A stretch of DNA of 64,000 nucleotides, taken from assembly GCA_000745135.1 (NCBI GenBank), contig JQNH01000001.1:2046001-2110000 (forward strand). Reading direction: 5' to 3'. The stretch comes from Rhizobiales bacterium YIM 77505. GTDB taxonomy: Bacteria; Pseudomonadota; Alphaproteobacteria; Rhizobiales; Beijerinckiaceae. Positions within the stretch are counted from its first letter, which is position 1. Every line of letters begins with the position of its first letter. The notes under the pieces are model-generated. The model did no database searches and was not told where the DNA came from. It saw only the letters and a program-made list of their open reading frames with translations. Position numbers and translations under genes: made by a program. Of this stretch, positions 8,244 through 16,943 are shown in pieces.

Positions 8244-8402
8244 ATGGCCGTTTGGACGGGCCTGGTCGCGCTGATCTTGGCGCTGGCGGCAGCCGTCTTC
8301 GCGCCGCCGATCGATCCATTCCTTGTGCTGCGAAGCCTTCTTGAGCTCTTCGCCGTCTTGTCGGTCTTTGCGCTGATCTGCGCGGCCGAGGCGAGCACTT
8401 GA
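8244..8402 (+). CDS. Small hydrophobic protein, 52 residues
   Basis: An ATG at 8244 follows a strong ribosome site (GGGAGGA) at 8 nt or less and opens a 52-codon frame ending with TGA at 8400-8402. The product begins MAVWTGLVALILALAAAVFA, then a short PPIDP loop, then a second hydrophobic segment (LLELFAVLSVFALICAA). It is predicted to be a hairpin of two membrane segments. I do not recognise a family. It lies between gcrA and a secreted-protein gene. The good ribosome site and clean two-helix pattern are the only evidence. Confidence 0.55.
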   Translation: MAVWTGLVALILALAAAVFAPPIDPFLVLRSLLELFAVLSVFALICAAEAST

Positions 8403-8484
8403 GGCGCTTGTCCCTGCTCGCCTCATGGTCGATGTTGATGCGGCTCGGCCGAAGGCCGGGCCGTCTTGTCATGTGAGGCCCTCG

Positions 8485-9119
8485 ATGCGCCACCTCCTCG
8501 CCGCCGCCTGCGCGGGATGCACCCTCCTCATCACCCAAGCCGCCTTCGCCCAAACGGCTCCGCCGTCCCCGCCGGCCGATCCGGCGCCCAGTGCGGCGCC
8601 TGCGGCGGCCAGCGCGCCGACCACGCCTGGAGGCGCGGCGGATTTGTGCCGCGAGCTCCTCGCCTATGCCGAGAAGAAGGCATCCGAGCCGCCGAAGGCT
8701 CCGGCAGGCGCGCCCCCCGCGGCACAGGCGGCAAGCGCGGCCCAGCCTGCCCAGCCGGGGACGCAAGGCGGGGGCGGCCAGACCGGGGGCCGCAGGCGCC
8801 GACGAGCGTGCCAAGCGGCGGACAGGCCGCTGCACCGCAGACGCTCCCTGCGTCCCCCGGCGCCGCGCCCGAACCGGCGGCGAGCCCGCACGCCACCACT
8901 GCCGGCGGGACCTCGGGAAGCGGCACGGGCCAGAGCTTCCAGCTCCCCGGCGGCGTCACCCTCGATCGCGTGAAGAGCCTCGCCGAGGCGGGGGATCGGC
9001 AAGGCTGCCGGGACGCGGCGCAGACCATGCGCAGGGCCGGAGCCGACATGCCGGCGCCGCTCTTGGCCCTGGCGGCCCTCGATCCCAACGCCGCGGGCCG
9101 GCCGGCCGGCGCGCAATAG
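8485..9119 (+). pseudogene. Secreted Ala/Pro-rich protein, frameshifted
   Basis: From ATG 8485 the frame encodes a signal peptide (MRHLLAAACAGCTLLI then AFAQ) and an Ala/Pro-rich stretch with LCRELLAYAEKKASE. Near 8784-8790 this frame turns into arginine-rich, unnatural sequence. The -1 frame takes over with natural composition (GPQAPTSVPSGGQ) and ends in a plausible conserved C-terminus: LDRVKSLAEAGDRQGCRDAA followed by QTMRRAGADMPAPLLALAAL, stop at 9119. The break falls in a run of five G (8785-8789), so one G is probably missing, either in the genome or from the assembly. The intact product would be about 210 residues, periplasmic, function unknown. Confidence 0.65.
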
Positions 9120-9125
9120 GCGCGC

Positions 9126-10295
9126 ATGGCGCAAGAGCCGGAGCAACGACCGCCTCTTCCACCGGCGCCGCCCTTGCGCGGCGCCGCCCCGACGCCTTTC
9201 GGCCCTTCCTGGCCGTGGATGGTGGAAGGCGACGAAGGGACGTTCGTTCGACGCGTGCTGATCGTCTTCGCGATCGCGGCGTTGGCGCTCCTCCTGTGGC
9301 GCCTGGCCGACGTGGCGCTCCTCGCTTTCGGCGCCGTCGTCGTAGCGGTGATCCTGCGCTCCTTCGCTGACCTCATCGCGGGGTATACGCCGGTGCCGCG
9401 ACGCTGGTCGCTGGCGGCGGCAGGACTCCTCATCCTGGTCGGGGTCGTCGCCGTGGGTCTGCTCTTCGGGGCGCAGATGCGCGCGCAGTTCCGCGAGTTG
9501 GCGCAGGTGCTGCCACCGGCCATGGAATATGTCCTCGGGGAGCTCGGCGTGAACCTTGCCGATCTCTCGCAGCGCCTGCCGCAGATGATCGGCTCCGGCT
9601 TCAGCCGAGAGGTGGTCGGCCGCGTCGCGGCGCTCGGCATGACCTTCATCGGCGCCGTCGGCGACCTCATCCTCGTGGTGGTCGCCGGCGTGTTTCTGGC
9701 GGGCAACCCCGACCTTTACAAGAAGGGCTTCGTCAAGCTCTTCCCACCAAGCCAGCACGAGCGCATCGAGGGTGCGCTCGATGCCTCCGGCGCCGCCCTC
9801 GGGTTGTGGCTCAAGGGCCAGCTGATCGCCATGGGCATCGTCGGCGTCCTCACCGGGGCGGCCCTGTGGCTCATTGGTCTGCCCTCCCCGCTCGCGCTCG
9901 GCCTTTTCGCGGGGCTTGGCGAGTTCATCCCGTTCATCGGCCCGATCCTCGCCGCCTTGCCGGCGCTGGCGATCGCCGCCACGCAAGGCACGGACCTTCT
10001 CATCTGGACCGGCGCCGCCTTCCTCGTGATCCAACAGCTCGAGTCCAACATGGTGTACCCGCTCGTGCAGCGGCGCACCGTTTCATTGCCCCCGGCCCTG
10101 GCCCTGTTCGCGGTGCTCGCAGCCGCGGTCGTGTTCGGGCCGCTGGGCTTCGTGCTGGGGGTCCCGCTCACCGTGGTAGCTTATGTGATGGTCAAGAAGC
10201 TCTATGTCCGTGAAACGCTCGGCGAGACGACGGAGGTGCCGGGCGAGGATGTGAGCGGCGCGCCGCCGCCGGTCAGGAGAGGCGCGGCGCCCTGA
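9126..10295 (+). CDS. AI-2E family transporter (PerM/TqsA superfamily)
   Basis: A 389-residue membrane protein. After a Pro-rich N-terminus come about seven or eight membrane segments, arranged as in the family: two near residues 40-80, a pair around 95-120, then after a soluble region several between 180 and 360. Typical family motifs are GLGEFIPFIGPILAALPA, QQLESNMVYPLVQRR and PPALALFAVLAA. Family members export diverse small solutes or act as Na+/H+ antiporters; only some handle autoinducer-2. It starts 6 nt after the preceding gene and may be co-transcribed with it. Confidence 0.9.
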   Translation: MAQEPEQRPPLPPAPPLRGAAPTPFGPSWPWMVEGDEGTFVRRVLIVFAIAALALLLWRLADVALLAFGAVVVAVILRSFADLIAGYTPVPRRWSLAAAGLLILVGVVAVGLLFGAQMRAQFRELAQVLPPAMEYVLGELGVNLADLSQRLPQMIGSGFSREVVGRVAALGMTFIGAVGDLILVVVAGVFLAGNPDLYKKGFVKLFPPSQHERIEGALDASGAALGLWLKGQLIAMGIVGVLTGAALWLIGLPSPLALGLFAGLGEFIPFIGPILAALPALAIAATQGTDLLIWTGAAFLVIQQLESNMVYPLVQRRTVSLPPALALFAVLAAAVVFGPLGFVLGVPLTVVAYVMVKKLYVRETLGETTEVPGEDVSGAPPPVRRGAAP

Positions 10296-10374
10296 CCAGC
10301 CAAACAGCGAGGCCGAACCCGCCGATGGCGCTCAGCGTCGCGGCACCGACAAGCGACAAGACCAGGAACGTCAT
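10273..10374 (-). CDS. Possible single-span membrane micro-protein (33 residues)
   Basis: On the minus strand an ATG at 10374 (or 10383) opens a short frame ending at 10273. The product begins MTFLVLSLVGAATLSAIGGF and ends LAVWLVRAPRLS: one membrane helix with a basic tail. A GACGAGG sequence lies just upstream. It overlaps the 3' end of the AI-2E family gene by 23 bp on the opposite strand. The composition is convincing but the length makes chance possible. Confidence 0.3.
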   Translation of the reverse strand: MTFLVLSLVGAATLSAIGGFGLAVWLVRAPRLS

Positions 10375-10671
10375 GCGAGTCATCCTCGTCGGTTCCGAGC
10401 ATCGAATGCTGCGCTCCAACCCTGAACGATCGGTTGCGCTTCGCAAGCGCGCTGGCGCACACGGACTTGAGCGGCCGTGGGACCGGGGATGCCTTGCGCC
10501 TGAGCCGGTCGCATGGTGTAGCTCCGCCGCCGTGTGGACCCAGGCTGGACGATTCGGCGTTATCCATGCCGGGTTTTCCGTCCCGCGGCCCCTCGCGGCC
10601 AAGCCTGACAGTTGATACTCTATTAACGCGCCTGTCCCTCAAAGGCGGCAGGTTCTGAAAGGGGTTTCGGT
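10296..10671. other. Intergenic region before the penicillin-binding protein gene
   Basis: Apart from the possible 33-residue minus-strand frame at its left end, I see no gene here. The right part (10605-10635) is relatively AT-rich around TTGATACTCTATTAACG and probably holds the promoter of the downstream penicillin-binding protein. No hairpin with a T run was found. Confidence 0.4.
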
Positions 10672-12924
10672 TTGGACCTGAAAGCGCAGCCCCCTGTCTC
10701 GCTGTGGACGCGCATCAAGCGCGGGGCGCTCGCTTTCGACGCCTGGCTCAACGATTCCCTGTATTCCGGGGGACGCCAGGCAGCCGCTGCCTATGAGCGC
10801 TTCTCCGAGATCATGTCGTGCCTCAGGGTCAGGGGAGCCAAGCGCGCCCTGCTCGACCTCTCGAGCGAGGCGGCAACGCTGGGAACGGCCGGCGCCGTGG
10901 TCCTTCTCGCCCTCGCCCAGCCGGCCTTCCAGGAGACGAGCGAGAACTGGCTCAAGACCCAGGAACTCGCCGTCACCTTTCTCGACCGCTATGGTCAGGA
11001 GATCGGCCGCCGTGGCATCCGGCACGACGATTCGGTGAAGCTCGAGGAGTTTCCCGACCACCTGATCAAGGCCGCGCTCGCCACCGAGGATCGCCGCTTC
11101 TTCGAGCACTGGGGCATCGACCCCATCGGCACGCTGCGCGCCCTTGCCGTCAATGCGCGCGGGGGCGGCGTGGTCCAGGGTGGCTCCTCCATCACCCAGC
11201 AGCTCGCCAAGAACCTGTTCCTGAGCAACGAGCGGTCCCTCGAGCGCAAGATCAAGGAGGCATTCCTCGCCATCTGGCTCGAGTTCCACTTGACGAAGCA
11301 GGAGATCCTCAAGCTGTATCTCGACCGCGCCTATCTCGGCGGCGGCGCCTTCGGCGCGGCTGCGGCGGCAGAGTACTATTTCGGGAAATCCGTCAAGGAC
11401 CTCACGCTTGCCGAATCGGCGATGCTCGCCGGCCTGTTCAAGGCTCCCACCAAATACGCGCCGCACATCAACCTGCCCGCAGCCCGCGCGCGCGCGAATG
11501 TTGTCCTCAACAACATGGTCGAGGCGGGCTTCCTCACGGAAGGCCAGATCCAGGCGGCGCGGCGCAACCCCGCGACCCCCGTCGACCGCCAGCATCAGAC
11601 CTCGCCCGATTACTATCTCGACTGGGCCTTCGAGCAGGTCAAGGAACTCGCCAACAGCGGCAAGCTGGGCAGCGATCGGGTGCTCATCGTCAAGACGCCG
11701 CTCGATCTGAACATCCAGAAGAAGGCCGAGGAGACGATCGAAACCCTGCTTCGCCAGCACGGGCGCCAGTACCATGTGGACAGCGCAGCCATGGTGGTGA
11801 TGGACCCCGATGGTGCGGTCCGGGCCATGGTGGGCGGGCGCGATTACGGTGAAAGCGAGTTCAACCGCGCCACCCAGGCGCTGAGGCAACCCGGCTCCTC
11901 CTTCAAGCCCTATGTCTATGCGGCGGCCCTGTCGGCCGGCCTCTACCGCCCGAACACGATCGTGACGGACACGCCGGTGTGTATCGGCAACTGGTGCCCG
12001 GCCAACTACAACCGCTCCCACTCGGGCTCCATGCCCCTCACGGTCGCTCTCGCGAAATCGATCAACACCATCCCCGTGATGATGTCGATCGCGCTGGGCC
12101 GCCAGACGGGCGAGACTCACGTGGCGCGGGCGGCCAAGATCGGCCGCGCCAGGATCATCGACACGGCCCGCAAGATGGGCCTGACGACGCCGCTCACCGA
12201 CACGGTGTCATTGCCGATCGGTGCCGCCGAGGTGAATGTTCTCGATCACACAGCCGCCTATGCGGTGTTCGCCAATGGCGGCCGCCGGGCGAAGCCGATC
12301 GCCGCCCTGGAAGTGCGCAACTCCAGCGGCGAGGTGATTTACCGCGCCGATCGCGAGCCTCGGGGTCCCCAGGTGCTTTCGACCCGCGTCGTCGCCGACA
12401 TGAACTTCATGCTTTCCAAGGTGCCCGAGGAAGGCACCGGCCGGCGTGCGGCGCTCGACGGCATCAAATCTGCAGGAAAGACCGGCACCACCAACGCTTA
12501 TCGCGATGCGTGGTATGTGGGTTACACGGGCAATCTCGTCGCCGGGGTCTGGTTCGGCAACGACGATCACAGCTCCACCAACAACATGACGGGCGGCACG
12601 CTTCCCGCGATGGCCTGGAAAGAGGTCATGGCCTACGCGCATCAGAATCTCGACATCAAACCCATCCCCGGGCTTGCGCCGGAACCGGCCGGCGGACGCG
12701 GACCGGCCGTCGCGCAGGGAAGCATCGTGCAGGTGACGGGCTCGGCGCCCGCGGGCGCGCTTTCCCGCCGATCCTTCGAGGTCATTGGAGGCATCGGCGA
12801 ACTGTTCCGGACGGTCGAGCGGGCTCCCGCAAGCTTTGCCAAGCTTCCCGCCAGCCGGGCCGCTGCCGAGCCTGTCTCTTCCGGCGGGCTGCACGCCGTC
12901 GGCGGCCGCATCGCGCTGCCCTGA
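10672..12924 (+). CDS. Class A penicillin-binding protein (transglycosylase-transpeptidase)
   Basis: A bifunctional peptidoglycan synthase of 750 residues; the start is a TTG at 10672 preceded by AAGGGG. One membrane segment lies at residues 64-84. The glycosyltransferase domain (about 110-290) has ATEDRRFFEHWGID (catalytic Glu139) and QGGSSITQQLAKNLFL. The transpeptidase domain (about 370-660) has the active-site Ser409 in SSFK, SIN at 463-465 and KTGT at 603-606. It polymerises lipid II and cross-links stem peptides in the periplasm. It lacks the extra OB-fold insertion of the longest PBP1A proteins. In rhizobia, PBP1-type enzymes drive polar growth, which fits the GPR homologue in this window. 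Confidence 0.93.
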   Translation: MDLKAQPPVSLWTRIKRGALAFDAWLNDSLYSGGRQAAAAYERFSEIMSCLRVRGAKRALLDLSSEAATLGTAGAVVLLALAQPAFQETSENWLKTQELAVTFLDRYGQEIGRRGIRHDDSVKLEEFPDHLIKAALATEDRRFFEHWGIDPIGTLRALAVNARGGGVVQGGSSITQQLAKNLFLSNERSLERKIKEAFLAIWLEFHLTKQEILKLYLDRAYLGGGAFGAAAAAEYYFGKSVKDLTLAESAMLAGLFKAPTKYAPHINLPAARARANVVLNNMVEAGFLTEGQIQAARRNPATPVDRQHQTSPDYYLDWAFEQVKELANSGKLGSDRVLIVKTPLDLNIQKKAEETIETLLRQHGRQYHVDSAAMVVMDPDGAVRAMVGGRDYGESEFNRATQALRQPGSSFKPYVYAAALSAGLYRPNTIVTDTPVCIGNWCPANYNRSHSGSMPLTVALAKSINTIPVMMSIALGRQTGETHVARAAKIGRARIIDTARKMGLTTPLTDTVSLPIGAAEVNVLDHTAAYAVFANGGRRAKPIAALEVRNSSGEVIYRADREPRGPQVLSTRVVADMNFMLSKVPEEGTGRRAALDGIKSAGKTGTTNAYRDAWYVGYTGNLVAGVWFGNDDHSSTNNMTGGTLPAMAWKEVMAYAHQNLDIKPIPGLAPEPAGGRGPAVAQGSIVQVTGSAPAGALSRRSFEVIGGIGELFRTVERAPASFAKLPASRAAAEPVSSGGLHAVGGRIALP

Positions 12925-12935
12925 TCCGACGAGCC

Positions 12936-13577
12936 GTGGTTGCTGCGCGTCTGCCGTCCACCGGCTTCCTGAGGGCCCGCGCTCGCCGAAGAGGGGCGCT
13001 CTCGGCAGCTCTTGTGGTTTACGCCCTCTTGCTTGCGCTCGCTCTTGGGCTCGGCAGCGCCCATTGGGCGACCCATGGCGAATATCCCTTCGGCGTCGTC
13101 CGGGCCGGCCCCTGGTCCGTGTGGCCGAGGGCAGGGTCGCGCGATGCTGATCCTTATACCCGCGCCGTGATTGCCCGCAGCGGCGATATCCCGCTCGGCG
13201 TCGGAGAAGGGCTTCTTCTCCACGCGACGGTCGACAGCGACGGCCGGCCGCTCGACGCCCGCTGCAGCTACCGGATCGGCCCGAGCACGCCTCAAGCCCG
13301 CTTCTGGACCCTGACCGTCTATGACGCGGCCGGCCGACCGGCCGGCGCCCAAGACCGCCGCAACAGCTTCACCTCGTCGGAAATCCTGCGGGACGCGGCC
13401 GGGGGCTTCGAGATCCTGGCGGCGCATGAACCCCGGAGCGGCAACTGGCTGATGCTGCCCGACTCGGGCCGCGTGAGCTTCGTTCTGCGCCTTTACGATA
13501 CGCCCGCCTCGGCCGGCTCCGCCGCCCTCGATCCCCGGGCGGTGCCCGGAATCCATCGCCTCGAGTGCGCTCCGTGA
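12936..13577 (+). CDS. DUF1214 domain membrane-anchored protein
   Basis: GTG 12936, 11 nt after the penicillin-binding protein stop, is the first good start in frame; the product is 213 residues. A membrane segment (about residues 24-43) is followed by a DUF1214-like domain with YRIGPSTPQARFWTLTVYDA, NSFTSSEILRD and NWLMLPDSGRVSFVLRLYDT, ending GIHRLEC. The domain should face the periplasm. Its function is unknown. It overlaps the next gene by 4 nt (GTGA), and DUF1214/DUF1254 gene pairs are common in rhizobia, so the two probably act together. Confidence 0.82.
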   Translation: MVAARLPSTGFLRARARRRGALSAALVVYALLLALALGLGSAHWATHGEYPFGVVRAGPWSVWPRAGSRDADPYTRAVIARSGDIPLGVGEGLLLHATVDSDGRPLDARCSYRIGPSTPQARFWTLTVYDAAGRPAGAQDRRNSFTSSEILRDAAGGFEILAAHEPRSGNWLMLPDSGRVSFVLRLYDTPASAGSAALDPRAVPGIHRLECAP

Positions 13578-14137
13578 GCCGCGCCGCTTATTTCCTGCTT
13601 GCCACCCTTTGCGGCCTCATGCTGGCGGGCATGACGCATCTGAGTGCCGTATTGGCGATCCCTTGGCTTGCCGAAAACGACGCCTTCGCGCGCCTGCGCT
13701 CGACCTTGAGCGCCGACCGCTCTGAGCTCGTGGCGGCGCCGGGAGATCAGAGCACCTGGCTCCCCTATCCCGATCCCAATGTGGCGGTCGCCACCTGCGC
13801 CTACAGCCTCGACGAAGGGCCGGTGCGGGTCTCGGCCCGCACGGGTCCGCTGTTCCAGTCCCTTTCCTTCCATGCGCGCGGCGGCGGGGTTTACTTCGCG
13901 ATCACGGACCGGGCCGCCGTGCGGGGCGTCCTCGAAGTGGTCGTCATGACGCGGCGGCAGCTCGACGAAGCTCTGGCCGCGGAGGATCCCGAAGATCCCT
14001 CGCGGGACGTGAGGATCGTCTCGCCCACGCGCGAGGGGCTGGTGGTGATCCGTGTGCTTGCCGCCTTCCACAGCCAACGCCCGGAGGCGACCGAGGCCGC
14101 CCGGTCGGTGGCCTGCACCATCGACCGCGAGGAATAG
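13574..14137 (+). CDS. DUF1254-like small membrane-anchored protein
   Basis: The start is taken as GTG 13574, which overlaps the upstream stop as GTGA; a GTG at 13565 is also in frame. The product (187 residues) has an N-terminal membrane segment (SRAAYFLLATLCGLMLAGMT), then WLPYPDPNVAVATCAYSLDE, FYFA-like VYFAITDRAA and REGLVVIRVL, which resemble short DUF1254 proteins. It is paired with the DUF1214 gene. Function unknown; the family call is from recognition of the pair, and I am less sure of it than of DUF1214. Confidence 0.7.
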   Translation: MSRAAYFLLATLCGLMLAGMTHLSAVLAIPWLAENDAFARLRSTLSADRSELVAAPGDQSTWLPYPDPNVAVATCAYSLDEGPVRVSARTGPLFQSLSFHARGGGVYFAITDRAAVRGVLEVVVMTRRQLDEALAAEDPEDPSRDVRIVSPTREGLVVIRVLAAFHSQRPEATEAARSVACTIDREE

Positions 14138-14152
14138 ACCGGCGAGCGGAGG

Positions 14153-14980
14153 TCAGTCCTTCACCACGGGCGGAGGCGCCGCCGGCGGCCTTGCAAGCGC
14201 GACGACCTGCACATCCGGACCGGCGCAAGGCATCCTTCCCAGCGCCGGAACCGGCAACCGGTCGAGCAACGCACGCTGCTCTTCAAGATGGAAGAGCGCC
14301 CGCTCGGCCGAGACTCCCTCCATCTGAGGCGCCTCGATGACGAGGTGCTCCAGGGCATAGCGGTAAGTCTCGATCCGCTCGGCGCTCTCGAAACCGACCC
14401 AGGCTATGATGCACCGGTTCTCGAGAACCCGCGCGACCGCCTGGCGCAGCTCGGGCTCGCTCAACTCCTGCACGAAGGAGAGGCTCTTCAGGCGGACCTC
14501 GTCGGCCGCGAGCACCCGGGCGGCGACGGCTGCGAAGGGTGGGATGAGCTGCGCATCGGCCAGCATGTCTTCGGCCAGACGCCGGTAGCGGGACGCCGGC
14601 GAGCGGCCGCTGTCGGCCATCAGGGCGCGATGGTAGGCGGCGCGGTCCGAAGGCCTTGCCGCGAGCGGCAGGACGCGCGTGCGCACCAGGTTCGCGAGCG
14701 TGCGCTCGAAGGCGGCACGCTCATGGGCTGGCATGACGAAGCGCCAGGCGCGGGCCCGCAGTTCGGCTTCGTCATCCGTCTCGACATAGGCTGATACAGC
14801 TTCGCCGCGCGCCCGCGCGGCGATCGCGCCGGTCGAGGGCAGAACGACGTCGTTCCAGAGGCCAGGGCGCGGGCGGCCGAAATCGCCTGTTTCCGCACAG
14901 GCGGCCAGGTTCAGACCGGCAACGAGAAATCCAGCCCGCACAAGCAAGGAGCGGCCGGACCGACCTGTCGGCGTCGTCAC
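14153..14980 (-). CDS. Predicted lipoprotein, conserved hypothetical
   Basis: A 275-residue protein from GTG 14980. The N-terminus has basic residues, a hydrophobic segment and the lipobox LNLAAC (Cys28), so it is probably a lipoprotein. The rest is largely helical and rich in Arg and Glu (RARAWRFVMPAHERAAFER, RYRRLAEDMLAD, ENRCIIAWVGFESAERIETY), ending in a Pro/Ala-rich tail. I do not recognise a function. Its GTG overlaps the stop of the upstream small gene, so the two are translationally coupled. Confidence 0.7.
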   Translation of the reverse strand: MTTPTGRSGRSLLVRAGFLVAGLNLAACAETGDFGRPRPGLWNDVVLPSTGAIAARARGEAVSAYVETDDEAELRARAWRFVMPAHERAAFERTLANLVRTRVLPLAARPSDRAAYHRALMADSGRSPASRYRRLAEDMLADAQLIPPFAAVAARVLAADEVRLKSLSFVQELSEPELRQAVARVLENRCIIAWVGFESAERIETYRYALEHLVIEAPQMEGVSAERALFHLEEQRALLDRLPVPALGRMPCAGPDVQVVALARPPAAPPPVVKD

Positions 14981-15183
14981 GTCGGCCGCCGCTTGCGACG
15001 GGCCTTCGGTGAGCCGCTCGGAGCCGGCGTGGGTGCAAGCGCGGTGGACGGCCGCTCATAGCGCACGCCCGTGAAGAGGAGAATGGCGCCGCGCGGTTCG
15101 TCGGAGCGAGGCTCTGGCCGGGCGGGCCGCTTGGCGGCGCCCGGGAACGGAATCACCGTTCCAGTGGAAGCCTCGTCGTCCAT
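14977..15183 (-). CDS. Small hypothetical protein, 68 residues
   Basis: ATG 15183 follows GGAGGAG and opens a 68-codon frame; an upstream ATG at 15195 is also possible. The product begins MDDEASTGTVIPFPGAAKRP, contains RGAILLFTGVRYER and ends in a basic tail. No known domain was recognised. It is coupled by a 4-nt overlap (GTGA) to the lipoprotein gene downstream. Confidence 0.6.
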   Translation of the reverse strand: MDDEASTGTVIPFPGAAKRPARPEPRSDEPRGAILLFTGVRYERPSTALAPTPAPSGSPKARRKRRPT

Positions 15184-15369
15184 CTCCTCCTCCATCCTGC
15201 CCGGTCGGCGACCAGGCGCGCTGTCTCCTGAATAAACGGACGTCGTGGTTAACAGACCGTTGCCACGGCCCGCCTTCGGTCCCGACGACGTCGGAGGTCC
15301 AACCAAACTGCAGCGCTTCGGTTCCCGGCGGCATCGGCCGCCTCCGTTCCGGTGCGCGGGGCGCCGTGG

Positions 15370-15385
15370 TTAAGCGCCTGCTAAC
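15370..15385 (+). promoter_or_regulatory. Possible CtrA box upstream of the DUF2336 gene
   Basis: TTAA, seven bases, then CTAAC: a one-base mismatch to the TTAA-N7-TTAAC site bound by the alphaproteobacterial master regulator CtrA. It lies about 50 bp upstream of the DUF2336 start codon, a reasonable promoter position. Confidence 0.3.
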
Positions 15386-15434
15386 GCCCTCCAGCTAAGA
15401 AGGAGCTGTCTCCTGAGTATCAGTCGTGTGGCGT

Positions 15435-16541
15435 ATGTCCGGCGTGCCTCTGCCAGACCTGTGTGGCTTGGCGTCCCTGGCGCAGAATGCGAGCCTCGAC
15501 CTGCGGCCTGTGATCCTCCGTGTCCATACGGACCTGTTCGTGAACGCGCCCGTTCGCGACCGGGCCGCCATCGAAGCCCTCGACGCCCTCGTCTGCGGTC
15601 TTCTGCCGACCGTCGACGACGAGACCGCAGCCATCGTGGCACGCAAGCTCGCTCCCCTCGCCGACACGCCGGAGAGCATTCTGCGCCTGCTGGCCGCCCG
15701 AGGCGGTGCGGCTCGCCGGGCGGTCATCGAAACGGCGCCGGATCTGAGCGCCGACGTGCTTGCGGCGGCAGCCGGCGACACTGCTCTTGACGCGATGGTC
15801 GCCGCCCGCCCCGACCTCTCGCGGCGGCAGGTCGAGGCGTTGGTGGCCAAGGGCGACGACGAGGTCGATCTTGCGCTCGCGCGCAACCCGCGCGCAGAGC
15901 TTTCGGGCCGGGCCCTCGAGCTGTTGATTGGCCGGGCGCGCCGCCGCGCCGCCCTGGCGCGAGCGCTTCTCGCCCGGCCCGAGCTCAGCGGACCTGACGC
16001 AGCATCCCTCTATCTATTTGCCGACGAGCCGAGGCGGCGGGCCATCCGGGCCGAACTCGCCTCCTTTGCCGCCGCGCGCCGGCCCTCGATGCTTCGCCGC
16101 GCCGAGCGCGCCGACATCGCCCGCCTGCACGGCTTCGCCGTGGCCCGTGACGGGGACGGCTTCAACGCTCTTCTTGCCGGCATGCTGGGGCTGAAGGCGG
16201 CGACCGACTGGCGCTTCGACGACGAGGAGCGCCATGACCTCCTCGCGCTCCTCCTGCTCGCCGCGGGCGTCCCGGAGGAGGACTGCATCCGGATCTTCCT
16301 CACCCTCGAACCTTCCATCGCGCTTTCGGTCAGCGCCGTCTTTCGCCTCTCGCGCCTCGTGCGCGAAACGCCCCGCTCGACGGCGGTCCATCTCGTCGAG
16401 GCAATCCTCGACGAGCCCATCGGCGCTGGGGCGTCTCATCATCGTCCTTATGCGGATCCCGCGGAGCGAAGCGGCGCCAGCCGAGCCCTGCGGAGCGGGG
16501 GCGAGCGGCTTCGGCCGGAATCGAAGCGCTCGGCGCGCTGA
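15435..16541 (+). CDS. DUF2336 domain protein
   Basis: A 368-residue protein from ATG 15435 (a GTG 9 nt upstream is also open). It is almost entirely helical, with repeating HEAT-like helices: LAPLADTPESILRLLAARGG, ETAPDLSADVLAAAAGD, AARPDLSRRQVEALVAKGDD, ARNPRAELSGRALELLI. This is the DUF2336 pattern seen only in alphaproteobacteria. The last 35 residues are Arg/Ser/Gly-rich. Function is unknown; the helical repeats suggest protein binding. A possible CtrA box lies upstream. It converges on the DUF1491 gene. Confidence 0.85.
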   Translation: MSGVPLPDLCGLASLAQNASLDLRPVILRVHTDLFVNAPVRDRAAIEALDALVCGLLPTVDDETAAIVARKLAPLADTPESILRLLAARGGAARRAVIETAPDLSADVLAAAAGDTALDAMVAARPDLSRRQVEALVAKGDDEVDLALARNPRAELSGRALELLIGRARRRAALARALLARPELSGPDAASLYLFADEPRRRAIRAELASFAAARRPSMLRRAERADIARLHGFAVARDGDGFNALLAGMLGLKAATDWRFDDEERHDLLALLLLAAGVPEEDCIRIFLTLEPSIALSVSAVFRLSRLVRETPRSTAVHLVEAILDEPIGAGASHHRPYADPAERSGASRALRSGGERLRPESKRSAR

Positions 16542-16583
16542 GCCCGCCTCTGGGCCGGGATCGTTGATGGGCGGCAGCGCGTT

Positions 16584-16934
16584 TCAGAGCTCGCTGTCGG
16601 GAGCGAGCGGGAGAAAGTGCCGCGCGGCGCGATCCTCGATTTCCAAAAGCCAGAGGTCCGGGTCGAACCGGACCTCGCGGCGCATCCGCTCCTCGACCTC
16701 GCCGTCCGGCGCTCGGGTCAGAAGGGGCGCAAAGAGACGCTCGCCGCGCCCCTCTTCCACCAGCGCCTGCGGCGCCGGCCCGTAAAGGCTTGCGGTTCCG
16801 TCCCGCAGGTCCACCTTGACGAAGATCGCTCCCGCTTCCGGCGAACCGCGGCGGCGCAGAACGGCGTCAACGCCTTCGACGGCGCACCGGCGCAGATGCG
16901 CGGCGACCCAGAAATCCGATCGAAGCCGGCCCAT
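16584..16934 (-). CDS. DUF1491 family protein
   Basis: A 116-residue protein with the DUF1491 pattern: LRSDFWVAAHLRRC at the N-terminus, AVLRRRGSPEAGAIFVKVDL, and DPDLWLLEIEDR near the end. Function unknown. It lies 9 nt downstream of the peptidoglycan-binding protein gene and is probably the third gene of an operon that starts with the sensor kinase at 19473. Confidence 0.85.
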   Translation of the reverse strand: MGRLRSDFWVAAHLRRCAVEGVDAVLRRRGSPEAGAIFVKVDLRDGTASLYGPAPQALVEEGRGERLFAPLLTRAPDGEVEERMRREVRFDPDLWLLEIEDRAARHFLPLAPDSEL

Positions 16935-16943
16935 GGCGGCGGT

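Noticed and set aside
10639-12120. 493-codon frame antisense to the penicillin-binding protein
   Set aside because: Every catalytic motif is on the plus strand; the shadow has no recognisable domain.
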